A DNA stretch of 64,000 bases from Candidatus Binatia bacterium (GTDB lineage: Bacteria; Desulfobacterota; Binatia; HRBIN30): NCBI GenBank assembly GCA_937925685.1, contig CALAMI010000010.1, positions 62,001-126,000 of the forward strand, given 5' to 3'. A program made the translations under genes and the position numbers. The stretch's first letter is position 1, and each line of letters starts with the position of its first letter. Shown here piece after piece: positions 11,031 through 18,603 of this stretch. The notes beneath the pieces are model-generated. The model saw only the letters and a list, made by a program, of their open reading frames with translations, did no database searches and had not been told where the DNA came from.

Positions 11031-11154
11031 CTAGCAGCACGTCGTCCAAACACCAAACCATACTGACCTGTATCAAACGAGCACCGGCGGCTGCAAGGTA
11101 AGGGCCGTTTTTCCATGCATTGCGCGCCGCGGTAGACTGCAGTACGTGATCCCC

Positions 11155-11673
11155 ATGATCGTACCTTTCGAGGGGAAGACGCCCCGAGTCGATGCCACTG
11201 CTTACGTTCATCCGACTGCGCAGGTGATCGGCGATGTCGTGATTGGTCCGCAAAGTAGCGTGTGGCCCAACACGGTGATCCGAGGGGATGTCCATTACGT
11301 GCGTATTGGTGCGTGCACAAACGTCCAGGACGCAGTCGTAATCCACGTGACCACGGACCGATGGCCAACCGTGGTGGGTGACGAGGTGACAATCGGGCAC
11401 CGTGTCGTTCTACACGGGTGCCGCGTTGGTCACCGCTGCCTCATCGGCATCGGCGCGATCGTCCTTGACGGTGCCGAAGTGGGAGAGGACTGCTTGGTGG
11501 GGGCAGGGGCGTTGATCCCGCCGGAAACGAAAATCCCTCCTGGGCACCTGGTCCTGGGAGTCCCAGGCAGAATCGTACGGCCTCTGACGGAAGCGGAAAA
11601 ACAGGCAAATCGTCACAGCGCTTGGCACTATGTTGCCCACGCTCAGCGCTACCGGGCGGCGGGAACGGACTGA
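11155..11673 (+). CDS. gamma-carbonic anhydrase family protein (left-handed beta-helix)
   Basis: 172 residues from the ATG at 11155; a GTG at 11146 is also possible and neither has a strong ribosome site, but family members begin like MIVPFEGKTPRV. Hexapeptide repeats run through most of the length (VIGDVVIG, VTIGHRVVLHGCRVG, AEVGEDCLVGAGA), forming a left-handed beta-helix. The three zinc-binding His positions of the Cam family fit IHV near residue 63 and GHRVVLHG near 81-86. Such YrdA/PaaY-type proteins may hydrate CO2 or hydrolyse thioesters; the activity here is not certain. Its end overlaps the converging der gene by 25 nt. Confidence 0.85.
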   Translation: MIVPFEGKTPRVDATAYVHPTAQVIGDVVIGPQSSVWPNTVIRGDVHYVRIGACTNVQDAVVIHVTTDRWPTVVGDEVTIGHRVVLHGCRVGHRCLIGIGAIVLDGAEVGEDCLVGAGALIPPETKIPPGHLVLGVPGRIVRPLTEAEKQANRHSAWHYVAHAQRYRAAGTD

Positions 11674-13049
11674 CCCAAACGACGTCGTGGGCGTGCGCGG
11701 AATTCCAACCGAAGCGGGACCCCAAACCACCCGAAGGATTGGCGAAACTGAGCTTCCAGGTAACGCTGGTAAGACGTTGGAACCAATTCAGGATAGTTCG
11801 TGAACAGGGTGAGCGTCGGTGGCACGGTACCTGTTTGCGTCACGTAGTAGAAACGCAACGGCCGGCCTTGTACGGTGGGAGGCGGTTGAGTGCGCGCGGC
11901 CGCTCGAAGACATTCGTTGAGCTTCGACGTCGGCGGTTGTTTGCGGCAACGCGCGTGGAGTACCCGAATCAGGCGGAAGAGTCTTTCGATGCCTTCTCCT
12001 GTCTGCGCAGAAGTGAACGCCACGGGAAAGTTGGCATACGTGGGGTATTGCTCGGCAACTCGTTGCCGGTAGCGCTTCGGGTCACGAGCCTGGAGTGGCA
12101 CAGCGTCCCACTTGTTGAACACCAGCGTTAGGGGCTTTCCACGCTCGATCACACCGCTGGCTAACCGGGCATCCTGGTCTGTCATTCCCTCGAGGGCATC
12201 GAGAAGGAGCAAGACAACGTGGGCGCGATCCACGGCTCGGAAGGCACGCGAGACACTCGCCCGCTCCACTATTTCGCGTACCTTAGGCCGCCGACGGATG
12301 CCGGCAGTGTCGATCAGCACGTAGTATCGGCCATCGCGTTCCAAGATTGAGTCCACAGCATCACGCGTTGTACCGGGCTGAGGGTGGACGATGGCGCGCT
12401 CATAGCCAACGATCTTGTTCAGCAAGGACGACTTCCCCACATTGGGCCGGCCTACGATGGCTACGGCCAGTGGCTCCTGAGCTTGTCCCTTCTCTCTGTT
12501 CATCGGAGCGCCCGCAAGCGCAGTCACCAGCCGCTCCACTAGTTCGCTCATGCCCCGACCGTGCGCGGCAGATGCAGGGATAATGTCCTCAATCCCTAAG
12601 GGGAAAAAATCGGCAATCCCAGTGTCAAGCTTCGGGTCGTCGAGCTTGTTGGCGACGTAAATGACAGGCTTACTCAACCTTCGCAGGCGACGAACCATCT
12701 CTCGATCGAGGGGATTCAGTCCTTCGCGGCCATCGAACAACGCAACGACGACATCTGCTTCTTCTGCGGCCCTCCACGTCTGTTCTTGTACCGCCTTGGA
12801 GATATCTTCTACGGGCCGCTCATCCACACCGCCGGTATCGACCAGGAGAACCTCTCGGTCCCCTATGCGGGCGAGCGCAATGTTGCGGTCGCGGGTCACA
12901 CCTGGTTGCTGGTCGACGATGGCCCGACGCTCCCCCAGAAGACGGTTAAACAAGGTCGATTTCCCGGCGTTGGGCCGGCCGACAATAGCGATGAGCGGTA
13001 ATCGGGCTCGAGAAGAGTTCAATTCCGGTGTGCCGAAGCGAATAGACAT
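11649..13049 (-). CDS. der: ribosome biogenesis GTPase Der (EngA)
   Basis: 466 residues with the tandem G domains unique to Der: first GRPNAGKST, DTGG and NKLD; second GRPNVGKSS, DTAG and NKWD, followed by the C-terminal KH-like domain (VPPTLTLFTNYPELVPTSYQRYLEAQ shape, with the usual QSFGWFGVPLRLEFR end). It acts in assembly of the 50S ribosomal subunit. The ATG is preceded by AGGGGAG. The 3' end overlaps the converging gamma-carbonic anhydrase gene. Confidence 0.96.
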   Translation of the reverse strand: MSIRFGTPELNSSRARLPLIAIVGRPNAGKSTLFNRLLGERRAIVDQQPGVTRDRNIALARIGDREVLLVDTGGVDERPVEDISKAVQEQTWRAAEEADVVVALFDGREGLNPLDREMVRRLRRLSKPVIYVANKLDDPKLDTGIADFFPLGIEDIIPASAAHGRGMSELVERLVTALAGAPMNREKGQAQEPLAVAIVGRPNVGKSSLLNKIVGYERAIVHPQPGTTRDAVDSILERDGRYYVLIDTAGIRRRPKVREIVERASVSRAFRAVDRAHVVLLLLDALEGMTDQDARLASGVIERGKPLTLVFNKWDAVPLQARDPKRYRQRVAEQYPTYANFPVAFTSAQTGEGIERLFRLIRVLHARCRKQPPTSKLNECLRAAARTQPPPTVQGRPLRFYYVTQTGTVPPTLTLFTNYPELVPTSYQRYLEAQFRQSFGWFGVPLRLEFRARPRRRLGQSVPAAR

Positions 13050-13126
13050 GAAAAACTCCCCTGCAACATCCGTATAGCAGTGGTGTGTTGTTCGGATCAG
13101 CCTTAGCCTCGACCTGGCCTCTTCTT

Positions 13127-15397
13127 TTAGGCGTTACCGGCGGTGGTCTTCCGTTCCCTAGTGGCGCTCTGCAAGGGTAGCCAAACTGTAAACGTCGATC
13201 CTTTGCCCACTTGGCTCTGAACACGAATTGTTCCCCCGAGCATTTCCACGAGCCGTAGGGTGATGTAGAGCCCCAGCCCCACGCCCCCATGGGAGCGCGT
13301 AGGAGAACTGTCGACTTGCCAGAAAGGCTCAAAAATGTGCTCTAGGGCTTCGGGAGGGATGCCAACGCCAGTGTCAGAAACCATCAGCTCAATGCCACCA
13401 TCCGCTACCCTTACGGTCAGCGACACGGTACCGACATTTGTGAATTTGATCGCATTGGTCATCAGGTTTTTCACAATCACCGCGATCTTGACTGGATCGG
13501 ATAACAAAGTAGGTAACGCAGAGGTGATCTCTAATCGGACTTGTACTTCTGGCTTCTGCGCGGTTGCGCTTACCTCTTCTACGATTTGTTCGAGAAGGGA
13601 ACGGAGATCGACTGGGTCGCAACGCAAGGTGACTTGTTTCGCTTCGAGCCGGCTGAAATCGAGGGTCATAGTAATTAAATCGAGCAGTTGTTGTGCGCTC
13701 GATTGGATTCGTTCCAACACCTCGCGTTGCTCGGGAGGAAGCGAGCCAAAGGCATCGTCGAGTAGCAGACTCCCATAGCCAAGAATCACGTTGAGGGGAG
13801 TACGCAGCTCATGGGACATGGTGGCGACAAACTCCGATTTCACGCGGCTGGCGCGCTCTAAGTCCTCCATAAGTCGAGCATTCTCCAGAGCAAGTGCTCC
13901 GAGGTGGGCAATGCCCGCAGCAATGCGTTGAATCACGTCGTCGACTGCCAATGAGCGGTCGCGACACCCGGTAGCGAGAATTGCTTGCAATTGGCCCATG
14001 GGTCGCAAGCCGATATCGATCATCTCGAACATTCCAAAGCGCTTCGCGAGCAACTGCCAAGGTTTGGATCCATGCGCGGGAACTCGAAAGTGGACAACAG
14101 GGTTGTCCCTCAGCGCCCGAATGAGCGGAGCGATGTCTCCGGGCCGTGCTTCAAAGGTGCGTAGTTCCTCCATAACTTCCAGGGGCAGCCCAACTCCCGA
14201 TATGAGCTCGAATGCTTGTTTCTCTTCATTCCAGCAGTACGCGACACAAAACTCCGTTCCCAAAATTTCTAGGGTAACGTGACACAAGCGTTTTAGCGTT
14301 TCCGTAATGTCTCGCGTGCCCAGCAAAACCTCTCCTGCGCGGGCGAGTGCCCGCGACACCTGTGCGTCGCGTTGCTGTAGCAGCTCGGCTTGCTTGCGGT
14401 CGGTAACATCCCAAGCCACCCCGATGACGCCATAAATGTTTCCGTTGTCCGACCGGTTAGGTTCGACATGGGCAACGAAATAGCGGCCCTCCCACTGGAA
14501 CTCATACGACGACGGCCGGCCTTGGAGCGCCTCTAAATGTGCACGAAGTGGCGGGAACTGCGGATCGAGGCTGGGCAACAATTTTTGCAACCGTTGGCCC
14601 ACGAGTGGACCCAACTTGCCTATGTCCGGTAATCCAGGCCCCCCTAGGGTCAATGTGATTCGGAGATCTCGGTCGGTCATCCAAAGCCCGATCGGGGAAC
14701 GGCTGATGAGCAGGCGAAGTTGCTGCTCAGCCTCTCGTAGTCGAGCGCCCCGTGCAAAAACCTCTCTGCGAAGACGCTCAGCTAAGAAAGCCCCGGCGAC
14801 CGAAAATACACTGGCGACAAGCGGCCCGCCGATTTGGTGGACGACCGTTTCGGGCTCGATCTCCCTCAGGCCAAGGGCGAGGACCAAGAAGTAAAGGACA
14901 AGGGTGAATGCCGCAGCAATCGCCTGGAAATGCGGTGCCCAGGGGAAGAACAAGGCCGGTGCCAAGATCTTCAAGGACAAAATCAGTGCAGCGCCAGATA
15001 GCGTCGTGCTTGGAACGAGAAACTGACCGATCAAAACACAGGTGAATGTCAGGTCGGCGAGGAGTAACAGCAAAGGAGAGCGATAGGGTGGAACCCAGCG
15101 TCGGGCTCCCCAGAAAAGTAAAGGGATTGAGATCTCAGTAACGTAAAGAGGCAGCGATTCGTAAAAGACAGAGCGTCGGGCGATGAATTCTACGATTCCA
15201 TACAGAGCAACGGCTGTCACCACGATCACGCTTGCGCGCGGAATGACTTGGGCAGCTAGCTCGCCGCGATATTGCTCGAACAGGTGACTGGTTTCCGTCT
15301 CCGGATGGGCACCGGCCACCGGTGGACTCGCAGTCGAGTCGATGCGCTGGTGCGACGTAACGGTTTCTTGGCGGCTTCCTGCTAGCGAGCTTTCCAC
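13127..15397 (-). CDS. membrane sensor histidine kinase with PAS and GAF domains
   Basis: 756 residues. About six hydrophobic segments lie between residues 50 and 220, followed by a PAS domain ending in the PAC-like GVAWDVTDRKQAE, a GAF-like domain (about 345-500), the HisKA dimerisation domain with MSHELRTPLN (H529), and a complete ATPase domain: N box NLMTNAIKF, G1 DTGVGIP, F box IFEPFWQVD and G2 GGVGLGLYI. It should autophosphorylate; no receiver domain is attached and no response regulator is adjacent. The GTG start overlaps the end of the enoyl-CoA hydratase gene by 16 nt, with GGAAACC before it. The stimulus is unknown. Confidence 0.9.
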   Translation of the reverse strand: MESSLAGSRQETVTSHQRIDSTASPPVAGAHPETETSHLFEQYRGELAAQVIPRASVIVVTAVALYGIVEFIARRSVFYESLPLYVTEISIPLLFWGARRWVPPYRSPLLLLLADLTFTCVLIGQFLVPSTTLSGAALILSLKILAPALFFPWAPHFQAIAAAFTLVLYFLVLALGLREIEPETVVHQIGGPLVASVFSVAGAFLAERLRREVFARGARLREAEQQLRLLISRSPIGLWMTDRDLRITLTLGGPGLPDIGKLGPLVGQRLQKLLPSLDPQFPPLRAHLEALQGRPSSYEFQWEGRYFVAHVEPNRSDNGNIYGVIGVAWDVTDRKQAELLQQRDAQVSRALARAGEVLLGTRDITETLKRLCHVTLEILGTEFCVAYCWNEEKQAFELISGVGLPLEVMEELRTFEARPGDIAPLIRALRDNPVVHFRVPAHGSKPWQLLAKRFGMFEMIDIGLRPMGQLQAILATGCRDRSLAVDDVIQRIAAGIAHLGALALENARLMEDLERASRVKSEFVATMSHELRTPLNVILGYGSLLLDDAFGSLPPEQREVLERIQSSAQQLLDLITMTLDFSRLEAKQVTLRCDPVDLRSLLEQIVEEVSATAQKPEVQVRLEITSALPTLLSDPVKIAVIVKNLMTNAIKFTNVGTVSLTVRVADGGIELMVSDTGVGIPPEALEHIFEPFWQVDSSPTRSHGGVGLGLYITLRLVEMLGGTIRVQSQVGKGSTFTVWLPLQSATRERKTTAGNA

Positions 15398-16185
15398 ACC
15401 GGTTTCCGTTTTTCCACGAACGCCCGTGGCCCTTCGCTGTGATCTTCCGATTGCTCAACGATCTCAAGGTAACCCGCAGCAATTTCCTCTGCTTGGGGAA
15501 TGGGTAAGCCGACGCCTTGCAAAATCGCCATCTTGGTGCCCCACACCGCAAGTGGAGCGTTGCTCAAAATCATTTCCGCAACTTCCCGCGCACGCTGCAT
15601 GAGCTGGTCGTGAGCGACCACTTCAGTGACCAAACCGACCTCATAGGCCCGTTGCGCACTCATGCGTTCGCGGCTGCCCAGGAGGGCCATGCGCAAACAT
15701 ACCGCAAGGGGCACGCGACGTGCCATGTTGACCATTTCGTGTGACGACACATAGCCAATGGAAACGTGAGGGTCCACGAAATAAGCTCGCTCTGATGCAA
15801 TGGGGACGTCCGCCTCGGTGACAAGATCGAGCGAGAACCCGGCTGCGACGCCATTGACGGCGGCGATCACAGGTTTGTGCACACGAAGGCGACGGGGAGT
15901 CGGTAACTCGACGATGCCCTCAATCATGGCAAGCTCCCGCCAACGGTCGGGCTTGAGAAAACCCCCAGTTGCGAGCGATTCGACATCGGCCCCGCTTGAA
16001 AACGCATCCCCTGCTCCGGTGACGATAGCTACCCAGATCTCGGGATCTGCCTTGACGCGGCGCCAACATTCCCGCAGCTCGTCCTTCATTTGCTGGTTCA
16101 TCGCGTTCTTGCGTTCGGGGCGGTTTAACGTGATCGTGGCGACCCGATTCTCCACCTCGAAGAGCACCGTTGCAAACTCGTCCAT
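15382..16185 (-). CDS. enoyl-CoA hydratase/isomerase family protein
   Basis: 267 residues from the ATG at 16185 (MDEFATVLFEVENRVATITL), which follows AAGGGGAAGG; earlier in-frame starts would add a non-homologous stretch. Crotonase-fold markers are TLNRPERKNAMN, the CoA/oxyanion loop GAGDAFSSGADVESL and AAVNGVAAGFSLDLVTEAD. The second oxyanion position and the usual acidic residues are partly changed (ISIGYVSSHEMV-like region reads HVSIGYVSSHEMV), so hydratase rather than isomerase activity is not assured. It is followed by the sensor kinase, which probably only shares the transcript. Confidence 0.88.
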   Translation of the reverse strand: MDEFATVLFEVENRVATITLNRPERKNAMNQQMKDELRECWRRVKADPEIWVAIVTGAGDAFSSGADVESLATGGFLKPDRWRELAMIEGIVELPTPRRLRVHKPVIAAVNGVAAGFSLDLVTEADVPIASERAYFVDPHVSIGYVSSHEMVNMARRVPLAVCLRMALLGSRERMSAQRAYEVGLVTEVVAHDQLMQRAREVAEMILSNAPLAVWGTKMAILQGVGLPIPQAEEIAAGYLEIVEQSEDHSEGPRAFVEKRKPVWKAR

Positions 16186-16573
16186 GGCCCTTCCCCTTTT
16201 GGTTAACGTTTTATCCAACCACGTGTCATCATCATCCGCTGGGAAGCTTGTGTTGTACTTTAACGACCGCATCGGGGAAAGTGGAAGTGTCGAAGCAAAA
16301 CAAGCTTGAGACGGGCAATTGGTTTCCCTAGCTAACTTGCCGAGCGAGGGTTTTTGAAGGATTTTGCTCCGCACTTTCGCGCCCTAGCTCCACACGTCGC
16401 CGCGTTCGTGGTTTGCGCCGCGATGCCTTTCTTTTCTTCATGCTTTGTACTAAACGAGGTGAACTATGAGTTCAGACGGACCGAGTAGTTTCTTGTTGTT
16501 GTTCGAACAGCAGTAGGTCCCGTCTTCGTCCGGTCGCGCCGCTGCCCGGGCAAGGCGGGCAGGAGGTGTGACC
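16186..16573. other. 388-nt intergenic region between divergent echA-like gene and mgtE
   Basis: No coding region is supported here. It separates divergent genes and so should hold both promoters, but I could not pick convincing -35/-10 pairs. The only clear structure is the small hairpin that touches the mgtE ribosome site (16542-16566). I looked for the conserved parts of an M-box magnesium riboswitch and did not see them. Confidence 0.5.
16542..16566 (+). promoter_or_regulatory. mgtE: hairpin overlapping the mgtE ribosome binding site
   Basis: CTGCCC (16542-16547) pairs with GGGCAG (16557-16562) around a 9-nt loop. The last two bases of the stem are the first two of the AGGAGG ribosome site (16561-16566), which lies 7 nt before the ATG at 16574. 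The stem could affect ribosome access, but six pairs are a weak case. Confidence 0.35.
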
Positions 16574-17956
16574 ATGGCTTCCGCAATGACCGGCCCACAG
16601 CTTTCAAATGGCCCGAGTACAGTGCCGAATCATGCTCCGGATCTGGTGGGGGAAGACTTAGACGCAAAAGAACTCTTGGCGGCGTGGCCGGTTCTGGCTG
16701 CCGACGACCGTCGTCGCGCCTTCGCGCTGCTCCCACGCCCGGAAGCAGAAGATCTTTTCTTGGCGCTTCCAACTCGCGATCAAGCTGAACTAATTTTAGC
16801 CCTGCCCATTGCAGAGCGTCGATCTTGGATCCGCTTGTTGCCACCCGACGACGCTGCCGACCTGATCCAGCACGTGCCCAAGGAAGAGCGCGAAGTTTTG
16901 TTGTCGTTACTCGACGACGTTACCCGCTCGCAAGTAAGCGGTTTGTTAGCTTACGCCGAGGATGCTGCCGGTGGCCTCATGAACCCCCATTACGCTCGGT
17001 TGCGTCCGGACATGACGGTCACCGAGGCGATCACGTACTTACGGAAATATGCCGCCGAGCACCGCGACACCACGTATTACGCATACGTTTTGGATGACGA
17101 GCAGCGTCTCCTCGGAGTGCTGTCGTTTCGCGAGTTGTTTGCGGCTGGACCCAATCAGCGCGTGGCAGACTGCATGCGCACGGACGTGGTGTCCATTACC
17201 GAAGACCAAGATCAAGAAGCGGTAAGCCGGTTGTTTCAGCAACATCATCTCCTCGCGTTGCCCGTCGTGGACCGCACCGGGAGAATGAAAGGTGTAGTCA
17301 CCATCGACGACATCGTTGACGTGCTGCAAGAAGAAGCAACCGAAGACATTCAAAAAATTGGTGGTAGTGAGGCGCTCGATGCTCCTTACTGGGAGACCAA
17401 GTTTGCCACCTTGATCCGCAAACGCGGCATGTGGCTCTCGGTCCTGTTTCTCGGTGAAATGTTCACGGCCACGGCAATGGGTTACTTCGAGGAGGAAATT
17501 GCAAGAGCGGTGGTCCTTGCGCTGTTCGTGCCTTTGATCATCAGTAGCGGGGGCAACTCTGGGTCCCAAGCCTCGACCCTGGTCATCCGGGCCATGGCCT
17601 TGGGTGAAGTGCGGCTGCGGGATTGGATGCGCGTGTTGTTACGAGAACTCGCATCGGGAGTTGCACTCGGGGCAATCCTTGCGGCCATCGGGGTTCTCCG
17701 CATTGTAGTTTGGCAATCGCTGTTTGGCATTTACGGGGATCATTGGGGGATGATTGCAGTGACGGTAGGATTGAGCCTGATTGGGGTGGTGACTTGGGGG
17801 ACCCTCATGGGCTCGATGCTGCCCTTTATTTTAAGATTCCTAGGGTTTGACCCAGCTAGCGCATCCGCACCTTTCGTAGCCACGGTTGTGGACGTCACTG
17901 GTTTGATCATCTACTTCACTATCGCGAGCGTGATTCTGCGTGGCACTCTTCTCTAA
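16574..17956 (+). CDS. mgtE: magnesium transporter MgtE
   Basis: 460 residues from the ATG at 16574, 7 nt after a perfect AGGAGG; the GTG at 16568 is too close. The order is that of MgtE: an N-terminal helical domain (about 40-150) with repeated short leucine-rich helices, a CBS pair (about 155-270, including VADCMRTDVVSI and DIVDVLQEEATEDIQKIGG), then five membrane helices. The pore-lining signature PLIISSGGNSGSQAST is intact, as is the C-terminal ATVVDVTGLIIYF. It is a homodimeric Mg2+ channel gated by Mg2+ binding to the cytoplasmic domains. Confidence 0.96.
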   Translation: MASAMTGPQLSNGPSTVPNHAPDLVGEDLDAKELLAAWPVLAADDRRRAFALLPRPEAEDLFLALPTRDQAELILALPIAERRSWIRLLPPDDAADLIQHVPKEEREVLLSLLDDVTRSQVSGLLAYAEDAAGGLMNPHYARLRPDMTVTEAITYLRKYAAEHRDTTYYAYVLDDEQRLLGVLSFRELFAAGPNQRVADCMRTDVVSITEDQDQEAVSRLFQQHHLLALPVVDRTGRMKGVVTIDDIVDVLQEEATEDIQKIGGSEALDAPYWETKFATLIRKRGMWLSVLFLGEMFTATAMGYFEEEIARAVVLALFVPLIISSGGNSGSQASTLVIRAMALGEVRLRDWMRVLLRELASGVALGAILAAIGVLRIVVWQSLFGIYGDHWGMIAVTVGLSLIGVVTWGTLMGSMLPFILRFLGFDPASASAPFVATVVDVTGLIIYFTIASVILRGTLL

Positions 17957-18144
17957 TGGCGTAAAGAGGGTTTCGGGAAAAGCTGGGAGGGGTTCAGCGG
18001 CGCAGAGATGGGCAGCGTTTTCCCCGAGGGTGTCCCGGCCGAGAAGCTCGTGCCTTGCTGGCGAGAGGGTCGTAGATTTCTTAGGGAGAGTGGCGGCGGG
18101 AGGCTTCCTCCGTCTGACACGTCGGACGGAGTGATAAGGTGCGG

Positions 18145-18218
18145 TGCCCTCGGCGCGATTCGAACGCGCGACCCCAGGATTAGGAATCCTGTGCTCTATC
18201 CACCTGAGCTACGAGGGC
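18145..18218 (-). tRNA. tRNA-Arg (anticodon CCT)
   Basis: A 74-nt cloverleaf on the minus strand. The acceptor arms GCCCTCG and CGAGGGC pair fully, with A as discriminator. The D stem is GCTC/GAGC, the anticodon stem CAGGA/TCCTG around the loop TTCCTAA (anticodon CCT), the variable loop GGGTC, and the T arm GCGCG-TTCGAAT-CGCGC. CCA is not encoded: the next bases are CCG. It reads the rare AGG codon. Confidence 0.96.
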
Positions 18219-18603
18219 ACGCACGCGCAAACCAATAACATAACCGGCCTGAGTTCCGTCAACGGGGATCGTCAGCGCGAGCGCAACCATAGCCGAAGTC
18301 GTTTCTGCTGAAGTCGCACGGAAGCAAATCTCGACCGGCGAGTTCCTTCGTGGAACGGGGTTTAGGTTGTGCCAAGTATGGGTGCGTCCATCTCCGCCTG
18401 CGCCGCCGCACAGTGTTGCCGAAGAGCCGAAGAGAAGGCGAAGCAAAGCAAGACCGGGAAGTTTGGCGAACGGTGTTGACCTTGGGGGCGAGTTGCCGCC
18501 ATTCTTGGGTTCCATGCGTTCGCTGGTAAGAGCAAAGCCCAATGGCGACCAGGCTACGGCAAAAGCACGAGTCAACCAATGCCAAGCTCTCCATCAGTGG
18601 CGC
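18219..18603. other. 385-nt region between the tRNA and the beta-helix protein gene
   Basis: The left end should hold the tRNA promoter. The right part is open in the frame of the downstream exported protein back to 18367, but the translated stretch is basic and not like a signal peptide, and no ribosome site is visible, so I treat it as non-coding leader. In-frame ATG at 18514 is an alternative start of the next gene. Confidence 0.4.
18237..18262 (-). promoter_or_regulatory. possible tRNA-Arg promoter
   Basis: Reading leftward, TTGACG (18257-18262) resembles a -35 box and TATGTT (18237-18242) a -10 box, separated by 14 nt, with the tRNA beginning at 18218. The spacing is short, so the exact -10 is uncertain. 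Confidence 0.35.

Noticed and set aside
11031-11145. Possible guanine riboswitch before guaB
   Set aside because: The stretch upstream of the hairpin shows no three-stem purine aptamer or its conserved loops; only the terminator-like stem is supported.
16186-16573. Possible M-box magnesium riboswitch before mgtE
   Set aside because: I looked for its conserved segments and did not see them; only a six-pair stem near the ribosome site remains.
18367-18603. N-terminal extension of the beta-helix protein upstream of its signal peptide
   Set aside because: The extension is basic and Pro-rich, no ribosome site precedes it, and it would bury the signal peptide.
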